Source: Mallotus nudiflorus (Eukaryota; Streptophyta; Magnoliopsida; Malpighiales; Euphorbiaceae). From it: DNA of 64,000 nucleotides. Every line of letters begins with the position of its first letter. The first letter of the stretch is position 1. The stretch lies in NCBI GenBank assembly GCA_947683625.1, contig CANTUR010000039.1, forward strand, positions 310,001 to 374,000, given 5' to 3'. Positions 1-11,661 of this stretch are shown piece by piece. The notes beneath the pieces are model-generated. The model was not told where the DNA came from. It made no database searches and was given only the letters and a program-made list of their open reading frames with translations. The position numbers and the translations under genes are program-made.

Positions 1-1168
<1,168 letters not shown>

Positions 1169-1984
1169 TGATGTGAATTCAAGTTCAAAGCCTAAAGAGA
1201 TCCATGATCCATTAATAGTACAAGAAGGCCCAATCACAAGGTCCAAATTCAAGAAGCCATATTGGGTTTAATTAGGGACATTTGGAAAGCCCAAGAATTT
1301 TAACCCAATAAAGCATCCATGGAGGCCCAAGGAATAATATTTAACTTATTTTTGTGTTAATAACAATTAGGGTTACATGTAGCCACCATATACAAGTTAA
1401 TGTGGTAATTAATACCAAGTAATGGCTATTAATGTGGGTAGTGGTTATTAAGAGTTAATGGGGTAATTAATTCCAAGTAATGGCTATTAATGTGGGTGGT
1501 GGTTATTAAGGCCATTTAAGAGTAAAAGTAATCCTATGTGTGTGAGTCTATTTTAGTAGTGTGTGCATGGACTTGTACTCTATATAAACAAGTCCTTTTC
1601 TTTCTTTTAGAGGATGAATGAATTTGATATATGAATTATAACTTTGTTTGAGTTTTATTGTGAGGAATTTTGTCTTTAATTTCTTGCATAAACTTTGTGA
1701 CTTATCAAGCTTTATTCTAGCTTGTGGTGTCAAAATCTAAATCTTTGTTTTCTTTTTATTTATCAAACTTTCTTGTTTGTGGCATAAGAGGAAATTCAAA
1801 GTCTATCTTAGTATCTTTATCCTTGTTGGTAAAAGGGTTAAGTAGCATCTATCTTCTTACTTCAATCTTTGAACGATCCAAATTTGTGGATTAAATTGGT
1901 AATTTCTGGTTTTTCTTCTAATTCAACTTATCATAGTATTCATGCTATTGGGGAGTTAATTGATGAAACCTATAATTCCCATCA
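1169..1984 (+). mobile_element. Solo LTR of Gypsy family A
   Basis: This 816-bp segment starts TGATGTGAATTC and ends AATTCCCATCA, so it has the TGATG/CATCA inverted termini of the family A LTR. It lacks a PBS, internal region or second LTR. It is flanked by perfect 5-bp duplications GATAT (1164-1168 and 1985-1989), and the satellite resumes in register (GATATCCAATGTT). The LTR carries the degenerate pol-tail codons and the promoter seen in the other copies. A solo LTR with intact duplications is the product of recombination between the two LTRs of one element. Confidence 0.95.
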
Positions 1985-3086
1985 GATATCCAATGTTCCA
2001 ATCACATATTCACAACACTAGTCACATACTATATAGCTTTTGAGACTCATAAATATAAATAAGATTTTTTGAATGCACAATTTGTGCACATTTGCGCCTG
2101 TTTGAACGCAAAATGTTAACTCGTGCAAAATTTCAGCACAAATTGTTTAAAGCATGTAATCCAAATGTTCAAACTACATATTATCAATACTAAAGACATA
2201 TTGTAGGAATTAAAATTAATAAATCTAGTTGATTTAATTGAATGCACAATTTGTGCACATTTGCGCATGTTTTAATGCAAAATGTGAACTCGTGCAAATT
2301 TGTGCGCAAATGGTTTTAGACAGGATATCCAATGTTAAAATCACATATTCACAACACTAATCATATATTCTAGCTTTTTAAATCCATAAATATAAATGAG
2401 ATTGCTGAATGCGCAATTTGTGCACATTTACGCCTGTTTGAATGCAAAATGTTAACTCATGCAAAATTTCAGCACAAATTGTTTAAAACATGTAATCCAA
2501 AGTTCCAACTACATATTTTCAATCCCAAAGACATATTCCAGGAAATAAAGCTCATAAATCAAGTTGATTTAATTGAATGCACAATTTGTGCACATTTGCG
2601 CATGTTTTTAATGCAAAACGTGAACTCGTGCAAGTTTGTGCGCAAATGCTTTTAAACAAGATATCCAATGTTCTAATCATATGTTCACAACACTAATAAA
2701 ATATTCTAGCTTTTTAAACTCATAAATATAAATGAGATTGTTGAATGCATAATTTGTGCACATTTGCGCTTGTTAGAACGCAAAATGTTAGCTCGTGCAA
2801 AATTTATGCACAAATTGTTTAAAACATGTAATCTGATGTTCAAACTACATATTATCAATCCTAAAGATATAATCTAGTAACTAAAACTCGTAAATCTAGT
2901 AGATTTAATTGAATACACAATTTGTGCACATTTGCGAATGTTTTAACGCAAAACGTGAACTCGTGCAAATTTATGCGGAAATGGTTTCAGACAAGATATC
3001 CAATGTTCAAATCACATATTGACAACATGAATCACATATTAAAGCTTTTTAAACATATATATATAAATGAGATGGTTGAGGGCACA
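1985..3086 (+). repeat. Satellite array block 2
   Basis: Dimer units start near 2057 (T type), 2398 (C type), 2735 (G type) and 3069 (W type). This is one clean pass of the four-variant order, broken at GGGCACA where element E1 begins. The W unit carries a short (AT) run at 3058-3067, an intermediate between the ordinary phrase and the (AT)75 tract in block 1. Confidence 0.92.
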
Positions 3087-3911
3087 TGATGTGAATCCAA
3101 GTTCAAAGCCTAAAGAGATCCAAGATCCATTAATAGTACAGGAAGGCCCAATCACAAGGTCCAAATCCAAGAAGCTTCAAGAAGCCATATTGGGTTTAAT
3201 TAGGGACATTTGGAAAGCCCAAGAATTTCAACCCAATAAAGCATCCATGGAGGCCCAAGGAATAATATTTAACTTGTTTTTGTGTTAATAACAATTAGGG
3301 TTACATGTAGCCACCATATACAAGTTAATGGGGTAATTAATACCAAGTAATGGCTATTAATGTGGGTAGTGGTTATTAAGAGTTAATGGGGTAATTAATT
3401 CCAAGTAATGGCTATTAATGTGGGTGGTGGTTATTAAGGCCATTTAAGAGTGAAAGTAATCCTATGTGTGTGAGTCTATTTTAGTAGTGTGTGCATGGAC
3501 TTGTACTCTATATAAACAAGTCCTTTTCTTTCTTTTGTAGCATGAATGAATTTGATATATGAATTATAACTTTGTTTGAGTTTTATTGTGAGGAATTTTG
3601 TCTTTAATTTCTTGCATAAACTTTGTGACTTATCAAGCTTTATTCTAGCTTGTGGTGTCAAAATCTAAATCTTTGTTTTCTTTTTATTTATCAAACTTTC
3701 TTGTTTGTGGCATAAGAGGAAATTCAAAGTCTATCTTAGTATCTTTATCCTTGTTGGTAAAGGGGTTAAGTAGCATCTATCTTCTTACTTCAATCTTTGA
3801 ACGATTCGAATTTGTGGATTAAATTGGTAATTTCTAGTTTTCTTCTAATTCAACTTATCATAGTATTCTTGCTATTGGGGAGTTAATTGATGAATCCTAC
3901 AATTCCCATCA
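3087..3911 (+). repeat. E1 5' LTR (family A)
   Basis: An 825-bp LTR from TGATGTGAATCC to CTACAATTCCCATCA. Codons for the last part of pol (GPITRSKSKKLQEA and onward) sit in its first ~200 bp, as in the 3' LTR. It contains two copies of an internal subrepeat of about 77 bp (near 3320-3440), a TATA-like box at 3509-3516, and the PBS right after its end. Confidence 0.95.
3509..3516 (+). promoter_or_regulatory. Putative TATA box of the family A LTR promoter
   Basis: TATATAAA in the context GTACTCTATATAAACAAGTCC, in the second half of the LTR where an RNA polymerase II promoter is expected. The motif is kept in the other family A LTRs. No expression evidence is available. Confidence 0.6.
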
Positions 3912-3915
3912 TAAG

Positions 3916-3927
3916 TGGTATCAGAGC
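3916..3927 (+). other. E1 primer binding site, initiator tRNA-Met type
   Basis: TGGTATCAGAGC lies four bases after the 5' LTR end. It is complementary to the 3' end of plant initiator tRNA-Met, the usual primer for many plant Gypsy and Copia elements. Confidence 0.9.
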
Positions 3928-4625
3928 ATTGGCTCAAGATTGAGGTTTGCGTATCCAAAACTATCTTTTAGTTCTCAATATCTTGTGTTCATCTTATATT
4001 TTTCACCTTTCTTGCTATCTATTGTTCTTGTTATTTTTTTTATTCTTCTTATCTCAAGATTTTGTTTGCATATATCAAAAAAAAAAGTTATTATCTTTGA
4101 GATTTTTTGTAATACCTTTCAATTCATGCATATATCAAAAAAAAAGAAAGAAAGAAATTCATCCATAAAAAAAGATATATGTTATCTTTGATATTCTTGT
4201 GTTAGATCTCAGTTTACATTAAAAAAAAATTAACTCTTCATATTCCATTGAGATCTATCTTTATAATTCTGTCTCTTTGTGTTCTTTGATGATCTATCTT
4301 TATTTTTCATTTCTATTAGCCTATTTGTTACAAATTGTTCTTTTCTTTAAGCCTACCTTATTATTTTCTTGTTAGCCTACTTTATTTTTTTTTATCATTG
4401 ATTACTACATTCTTGAATTTTGTTTGATTGAGAAACTTAGTTCATCTAAGAAATCAAAAGGCAAATTTGAAAGGTAAAAGGCAAGAGTGTGAGATCATTA
4501 GAGAAAAAGCCAAAATTGAGTGTAAACACGAGTGGTATACATCAATTTTGAGTGAAACATGTGAGGGAGTGTTGTGAGATTGTTTCTTTCTATTTTCTTT
4601 TGTTAAAATTTTAGGTTTTACAATC
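3928..4625 (+). other. E1 untranslated leader
   Basis: About 700 bp between PBS and gag, rich in T and A runs. The short frames here are not conserved as proteins between copies. E2, E3 and E4 have the same leader. Confidence 0.8.
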
Positions 4626-7600
4626 ATGTCAAAAGACACAAGTTCTTCTTCTACAAATGATCATGTGATTCAAGCTATGCAACAACAATTCGAAAGAATG
4701 TTTAACATGATGGCGGGAGTTAATGAGAAATTGGAGAGGCATGATGGCATCCTTAACCAATTACAAGGAGAGCCTAGACAAAGGAGACATCCACCAATTG
4801 ACCAAGAGGACTATGAAGGAGAGGATGAATTGGATGATGATCAAGTCACCTTGGTGGGACAATAAATCAATCCAAGGAGACAAGCTAGGAGAGGACGTCC
4901 TAATGATGATGTTGATCGCAACCTTGGAAGCATTAAAATGAAGATTCCTTCATTCCAAGGAAGAAATGATCCAGATGTGTACCTTGAATGGGAGAGGAAA
5001 GTGTAACTCATCTTTGAATGTCACAATTATTTGGAGGAGAAAAAGGTAAAACTTGCCGCTGTTGAGTTTAGTGATTATGCAATTGTTTGGTGGGATCAAT
5101 TTTGTAAGGAAAGATGTAGATATGGAGAAAGACCCGTGGAGTCTTAGAGGGAAATGAAGAAAATAATGAGAAAGAGGTTTGTTCCAAGCCACTACTATAG
5201 AGAGCTTCATCAAAGGTTACAAACTCTAATTCAAGGATCCATGAGTGTTGAGGAGTATCACAAAGAAATGGAGAAGGCTATGATTAGAGCAAATGTGGTA
5301 GAAGATCGTGAAGCTACCATGGCAAGGTTCTTGAGAGGGCTAAACAAAAACATTGCTGATGTTGTTGATTTGCAACATTATGTGGAGATTGAAGATATGG
5401 TGAATTTGGCCATGAAAGTGGAAAGGCAATTGAAAGGAAAGAGGTATGATTCTAAACCAAATTTGGGTTCTTCTTCTTCTTGGAAAACTTCTTGGGGGAA
5501 AAAGGATGATAAACTTTTTAATAAGTCAAAAGTGGAAGAAACTAAACCTAAAATTGACTTGGGTAATAAGGGAAAGGGTGAGAATCAACCAGCCCAAACT
5601 AGGGGAATCAAATGTTTTAAGTGTTTGGGTCATGGGCACATTGCTAGGGAATGTCCAAATAAAAAAGCTATGATTCTAAGGGATGGTGATATTGAATCAG
5701 AGAGTGAGGGGGATAGTGATGATGATATGCCTTCTTTAGAAGATTGTAGTGATGTTGAATGTGCTAAGAGAGATAATCTTGTTGTTCAAAGAACATTGAG
5801 TTTGCAAAATAAACATGATGTCCATAGGGAGCAAAGGGAAAATTTGTTTCATACCCATTGTTTGATTTCTAATAAGTTGTGCAATATGATTGTGGATAGT
5901 GGAAGTTGTACTAATGTAGCAAGCACTTTGCTAGTGGAGAAATTGAAGTTGCCTACTACCAAGCACCCAAGACCATACAAGTTGCAATGGCTTAATGAAA
6001 GTGGAGTTGTAAAGGTAAATAAGCAAGTTCTAATTTCTTTTCAAATTGGTAGATATAAGGATGAGGTGTTGTGTGATGTGTTACCAATGTTGGCCGGACA
6101 TATGTTGTTGGGGAGACCTTGGCAATATGATAGAAGGGCTAATTATGATGGATTTAAAAATATGTATACTTTGACTATGGATGGAAAAAGGTTTAACCTT
6201 GGACCATTAATCCCAAAATAGATTTTTGAAGACCAAATGCGCATCAAGCAATAATATGAAGAAATGGGTTCTTCATTGGGAAATTCTTTTGGGAAGGGAA
6301 ACCTTTGAGAGTAAAGAAAAAAGTGAGATGAGTGAACCTAAAAATTCCAATTCTCTTGACCAAAATGGGAAACACATGGTGAGAGAAAACAAGGAAGGTT
6401 CAAATGAAAGAAAAATGAGTGTTTATGCAAAAATGAGTGATGTGAAGGAAGCTATGCTTTTGAGGCAACACATGCTTGTACTTATGTACAAGGAGATTTT
6501 GCATATTTCTAACGAAATAACCAATGGTTTGCCTAGTGTTGTTGTTGTTGATCTTTTACAGGTTTATGAAGATTTATTCCCATAAGAAATTCCAAATGGT
6601 TTGCCACCTAAAAGAGGCATTGAGCACCAAATTGATTTCATACCCGGAGCAAGCATTCCAAATAGACCAGCATATAGATGTAATCCGGAGGAGACCAAGG
6701 AAATCCAAAAGCAAGTGAGTGAGCTTATGGAGAAGGGTTATGTTCGTGAAAGCATGAGTCCATGTGTCGTACCCTTCTTGTTAGTGCCTAAGAAAGATGG
6801 AACTTGGAGGATGTGTGTTGATTGTCGTGCCATCAATAAAATCATGGTGAAGTATAGACATCCCATTCCTAAGCTAGATGACATGTTGGATGAATTGCAT
6901 GGTTCATATTTGTTTTCAAAAATTGATTTGAAATCTGGTTATCATCAAATTAGAATGAGAGAAGGTGATGAATGGAAAAAAGCTTTTAAAACTAAACATG
7001 ATTTATATGAGTGGTTAGTAATGCCTTTTGGTTTAACTAATGCACCAAGCACTTTCATGAGATTGATGAATCATGTTTTAAGAGCATTCATAGGCAAATT
7101 TATTGTTGTCTATTTTGATGATATCTTGGTTTATAGTAAAAATTTAAATGAGCATGTACAACATTTGACTTGTGTTTTTGATGTGCTTAGAGAAGAGAAG
7201 TTGTATGCTAATCTAAAGAAATGTTGTTTTTGCACCAATGAAATTACTTTTCTTGGATATATTGTCAATGACAAGGGCATTCATGTTGATCAAGAAAAGG
7301 TAAAAGTAATTAGAGAATGGCCAACACCCACAAGTGTAAGTGATGCAAGAAGCTTTCATCGTTTAGCTAGCTTTTATAGAAGGTTCATTAAAAATTTTTC
7401 TACCATAGCTGCACCTTTAACTGACTGCATAAAAAAGAATGTTGGTTTTAAGTGGGGAATTGAACAAGATGAGGCTTTTAACTTGCTAAAAGACAAATTA
7501 AGTTCTGCACCCTTGTTATCTTTGCAAAATTTTACTAAACCTTTTGAGATTGAGTGCGATGCAAGTGTCATAGGTATTGGAGGAGTTTTGATGCAAGAAG

Positions 7601-9212
7601 GCAAGCCCATAGCATTCTTTAGTGAAAAGCTAAGTGGAGCAAGTCTAAACTACCCTACATATGACAAGGAGTTCTATGCATTGGTGAGGGTTCTAAGGAC
7701 ATGGCAGCATTACCTTGGTTACAAAGAATTCATAATTCACACTGACCATGAGTCCTAGAAGTATCTCAAAGGATAAGGAAAGCTCAACAAGAGACATGCA
7801 AAATGGGTGGAATTCATTGAATCCTTTCCATATATCATTAAGTACAAGCAAGGGGAAGAAAATGTGGTGGCTGATGCATTGTCAAGAAGGTATGCCTTGA
7901 TCTCTAAACTTGATGCAAAATTATTAGGATTTGAATACATCAAAGATCTTTATTCTAATGATCCTGATTTTGCTAATGTTTATGGGGCATGTGAGAAAGG
8001 GGGTTTTGATAAGTTCTATAAGTTTGATGGTTTTAAACAAATTATGTGTGCCACAAAGTTCTTTAAGAGAGTTACTTGTGAGAGAGGCACATAGCGGAGG
8101 TTTAATGGGGCCTTTTGGGATTAAGAAAACTTTGGATGTGTTGGGTGACCATTTCTTTTGGCCACACATGAAAAGGGATGTTAAGAGAATTTATGAGAAA
8201 TGCATTACTTACAAACAAGCCAAATCCAAAGCAATGCCTCATGGTTTGTATACACCTCTTACCATACCAAATGAACCTTGGGTAGACATTTCTATGGATT
8301 TTGTTTTAGGATTACCTAGGTCCAAGGGAGGGAGAGATTCCATTTTTGTTGTTGTGGACAGGTTTAGCAAAATGGCACATTTCATTCCATGTCACAAGAC
8401 AGATGATGCAACCCATATTGCCAATCTATTCTTCAAGGAGATTGTTAGGTTATATGGAGTGCCAAGGACCATTGTGAGTGATAGGGATGTCAAATTCCTA
8501 AGTCACTTTTGGAAGACTCTTTGGGGAAAGATGGGGACAAAGCTTTCGTATTCTACAACTTGTCATCCACAAATGGATGGACAAACGGAGGTGGTCAATA
8601 GGACACTTTCAACACTTTTAAAGGCTGTCATCCAAAGAAATCTGAAGAATTGGGAAGAATGTTTGCCACATGTGGAATTTTCTTACAATAGGAGTGTGCA
8701 TGGTTCAATAAATTGCTCACCATTTGAAGTTTGTGTATGGATTCAACCCCTTGACTCCATTAGATTTGTTACCATTGCCAATGGACAAAGCTAATCTAGA
8801 GGGGAAACAAAAAGCTGAGTTCATCAAGACTTCGCATGAGAGGGTGCGTGCAAACATTGAGAAGAAGACATACCAATATGAAAAGCAACACAACAAAGGG
8901 AGGAAGCAAGTCATTTTTGAGCCCGGAGATTGGGTGTGGGTGCACTTGAGGAAGGAAAGATTTCCTAACCAAAGGAAATCAAAGCTTATGCCAAGAGGAG
9001 ATGGTCCTTTTAAAGTGCTTCAACGCATCAACAACAATGCCTACAAGCTAGAACTTCCAAGTGAGTATGGAAATGTTAGTGCTACTTTCAATGTTAGTGA
9101 CTTGTCTTTGTTTGATGTAGGTGATAAAGATGATGGAGCTTATTTGAGGACAAATATTTTTGACGAAAGGGGGAATGATGTGAATCCAAGTTCAAAGCCT
9201 AAAGAGACCTAA
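4626..9212 (+). pseudogene. E1 gag-pol remnant (Gag, protease, RT, RNase H, integrase)
   Basis: Frame begins MSKDTSSSS at 4626 and is colinear with the E2 polyprotein. Stops interrupt gag at 4863, 5004 and 5145. A long piece (5154-6221) keeps the Gag core, the CCHC knuckle CFKCLGHGHIAREC and the protease motif VDSGSCTN. A frameshift near 6287 (extra T) and a stop at 6583 precede the RT/RNase H piece (6601-7758), which retains YFDD and ECDAS. Stops at 7756 and 7774, an ~11-bp deletion near 8033 and an extra base near 8727 break the RNase H/integrase part. The integrase core still shows MDFVLGLP, SDRDVKF and DGQTEVVN. The tail enters the 3' LTR and stops at 9210-9212. Non-functional. Confidence 0.93.
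9165..9175 (+). other. E1 polypurine tract
   Basis: GAAAGGGGGAA directly abuts the 3' LTR start TGATGTG. It is the plus-strand primer for reverse transcription. It also codes for part of pol (E-R-G-N) because the frame runs into the LTR. Confidence 0.9.
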
Positions 9213-9581
9213 GATCCATTAATAGTATAAGAAGGCCCAATCACAAGGTCAAAATCCAAGAAGCTTCAAGAAGCCATATTGGGTTTAATTAGGGACATTT
9301 GGAAAGCCCAAGAATTTCAACCCAATAAAGCATCCATGGAGGCCTAAGGAATAATATTTAACTTGTTTTTATGTTAATAACAATTAGGGTTACATGTAGC
9401 CACCATATACAAGTTAATGGGTAATTAATACCAAGTAATGGCTATTAATGTGGGTAGTGGTTATTAAGAGTTAATGGGGTAATTAATTCCAAGTAATGGC
9501 TATTAATGTGGGTGGTGGTTATTAAGGCCATTTAAGAGTAAAATTAATCCTATATGTGTGAGTCTATTTTAGTAGTGTGTG
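9176..9581 (+). repeat. E1 3' LTR, left part
   Basis: First 406 bp of the E1 3' LTR, ending TAGTAGTGTGTG where E2 inserts. GTGTG (9577-9581) is the left target-site copy of E2. It differs at many sites from the 5' LTR of E1, so E1 is clearly older than E2. Confidence 0.94.
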
Positions 9582-10405
9582 TGATGGGAATTGTAGGTTT
9601 CATCAATTAACTCCCCAATAGCAAGAATACTATGATAAGTTGAATTAGAAGAAAACCAGAAATTACCAATTTAATCCACAAATTTGGATCGTTCAAAGAT
9701 TGAAGTAAGAAGATAGATGCTACTTAACCCCTTTACCAACAAGGATAAAGATACTAAGATAGACTTTGAATTTCCTCTTATGCCACAAACAAGAAAGTTT
9801 GATAAATAAAAAGAAAACAAAGATTTAGATTTTGACACCACAAGCTAGAATAAAGCTTGATAAGTCACAAAGTTTATGCAAGAAATTAAAGACAAAATTC
9901 CTCACAACAAAACTCAAACAAAGTTATAATTCATATATCAAATTCATTCATGCTACAAAAGAAAGCAAAGGACTTGTTTATATAGAGTACAAGTCCATGC
10001 TCACACTACTAAAATAGACTCACACACATAGGATTACTTTTACTCTTAAATGGCCTTAATAACCATTAACCACATTAATAGCCATTACTTATTATTGATT
10101 ACCCCATTAACTTTAGTAACCACTACCCATAATAATAGCCATTACTTAGTATTAATTACCCTATTAACTTGTATATGGTGGCTACATGTAACCCTAATTG
10201 TTATTAACATAAAAACAAGTTAAATATTATTCCTTGGGCCTCCATGGATGCCTTATTGGGCTGAAATTCTTGGGCTTTCCAAGTGTCCTTAATTAAACCC
10301 AATATGGCTTCTTGAAGCTTCTTGGACTTGGACCTTGTGATTGGGCCTTCTTGTACCATTAATGGATCTTGGATCTCTTTAGGCTTTGAACTTGGATTCA
10401 CATCA
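9582..10405 (-). repeat. E2 3' LTR
   Basis: An 824-bp LTR with TGATG/CATCA termini (ends GGATTCACATCA on the plus strand). It contains the pol tail, the two-copy internal subrepeat and a TATA-like box. It matches the 5' LTR apart from one base by eye. Confidence 0.96.
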
Positions 10406-11661
10406 TTCCCCCTTTCTTCAAAAGGATTTGTCCTCAAATCAGCTCCATCATCTTTATCACCTAAATCAAACAAAGACAAGTCACTAACATTAAATGTAGC
10501 ACTAACATTGCCATACTCACTTGGAAGTTCTAGCTTGTAGGCATTGTTGTTGATGCGTTGAAGCACTTTAAAAGGACCATCTCCTCTTGGCATAAGCTTT
10601 GATTTCCTTTGGTTAGGAAATCTTTCCTTCCTCAAGTGCACCCACACCCAATCTTTGGGCTCAAAAATGACTTGCTTCCTCCCCTTGTTGTGTTGCTTTT
10701 CATATTGGAGTGTCTTCTTCTCAATGTCTGCACGCACCCTCTCATGCAAAGTCTTGATGAACTCAGCTTTTTGTTTCCCCTCTAGATTAGCTTTGTCCAA
10801 TGGCAATGGTAGCAAATCTAATGGAGTCATTGGGTTGAATCCATACACAACTTCAAATGGTGAGCAATTTGTTGAACCATGCACACTCCTATTGTAAGCA
10901 AATTCCACATGTGGCAAACATTCTTCCCAATTCTTCAGATTTCTTTGGATGACAACCCTCAAAAGTGTTGAAAGTGTCCTATTGACCACCTCCGTTTGTC
11001 CATCCGTTTGTGGATGACAAGTTGTAGAATACAAAAGCTTTGTCCCCATCTTTCCCCAAAGAGTCTTCCAAAAGTGACTTAGGAATTTGACATCCCTATC
11101 ACTCACAATGGTCCTTGGCACTCCATGTAGCCTAACAATCTCCTTGAAGAATAGATTGGCAATATGGGTTGCATCATCCGTCTTGTGACATGGAATGAAA
11201 TGTGCCATTTTGCTAAACCTGTCCACAACAACAAAAATGGAATCTCTCCCTCCCTTGGACCTAGGTAATCCTAAAACAAAATCCATAGAAATGTCTACCC
11301 AAGGTTCATTTGGTATGGTAAGAGGTGTATACAAACCATGAGGCATTGCTTTGGATTTGGCTTGTTTGCAAGTAATGCATTTCTCACAAATTCTCTTAAC
11401 ATCCCTTTTCATGTGTGGCCAAAAGAAATGGTCACCCAACACATCCAAAGTTTTCTTAATCCCAAAATGCCCCATTAAACCTCTGCTATGTGCCTCTCTC
11501 ACAAGTAACTCTCTTAAAGAACTTTGTGGCACACACAATTTGTTTTCCCGAAAAAGAAAACCATCAAACTTATAGAACTTATCAAAACCCCCTTTCTCAC
11601 ATGCCCCATAAACATTAGAAAAAATCAGGATCATTAGAATAAAGATCTTTGATGTATTCAA
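10204..11661 (-). CDS. E2 pol, integrase and C-terminal tail (downstream of a one-base frameshift)
   Basis: This 485-codon frame continues the E2 polyprotein. The listed start is only the first ATG of this frame; real homology begins near 11618, where a one-base insertion breaks the gag-pol frame. The zinc-binding region has H58, H65, C95 and C98. The catalytic core has D127 (SMDFVLGLP), D188 (SDRDVKF) and E224 (DGQTEVVN), giving D-35-E spacing. A GPF-type module (PRGDGPFKVL, near 358) follows. Residues after about 419 are encoded inside the 3' LTR and include PITRSKSKK (440-448) before the stop. No classical chromodomain is obvious. It inserts element cDNA into chromosomal DNA; the tail is a candidate targeting segment. 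Confidence 0.88.
   Translation of the reverse strand: MNTSKIFILMILIFSNVYGACEKGGFDKFYKFDGFLFRENKLCVPQSSLRELLVREAHSRGLMGHFGIKKTLDVLGDHFFWPHMKRDVKRICEKCITCKQAKSKAMPHGLYTPLTIPNEPWVDISMDFVLGLPRSKGGRDSIFVVVDRFSKMAHFIPCHKTDDATHIANLFFKEIVRLHGVPRTIVSDRDVKFLSHFWKTLWGKMGTKLLYSTTCHPQTDGQTEVVNRTLSTLLRVVIQRNLKNWEECLPHVEFAYNRSVHGSTNCSPFEVVYGFNPMTPLDLLPLPLDKANLEGKQKAEFIKTLHERVRADIEKKTLQYEKQHNKGRKQVIFEPKDWVWVHLRKERFPNQRKSKLMPRGDGPFKVLQRINNNAYKLELPSEYGNVSATFNVSDLSLFDLGDKDDGADLRTNPFEERGNDVNPSSKPKEIQDPLMVQEGPITRSKSKKLQEAILGLIKDTWKAQEFQPNKASMEAQGIIFNLFLC
10406..10416 (-). other. E2 polypurine tract
   Basis: TTCCCCCTTTC on the plus strand, i.e. GAAAGGGGGAA on the coding strand, directly upstream of the 3' LTR. 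It matches the E1 tract exactly. Confidence 0.9.

Noticed and set aside
1548..1733. A 61-codon frame MTPQARIKLDKSQSLCKKLK seen in every family A LTR
   Set aside because: It is antisense to the LTR and repeated only because the LTR is repeated. No known domain or coding evidence; its conservation is explained by LTR identity.
3940..4191. Small hydrophobic proteins in the family A leader
   Set aside because: Frames depend on homopolymer runs and are not kept between copies. The leader is non-coding.
11615..11661. Programmed frameshift between RT/RNase H and integrase
   Set aside because: E3, E4 and E7 read through this place in one frame, so the family does not use a frameshift here.
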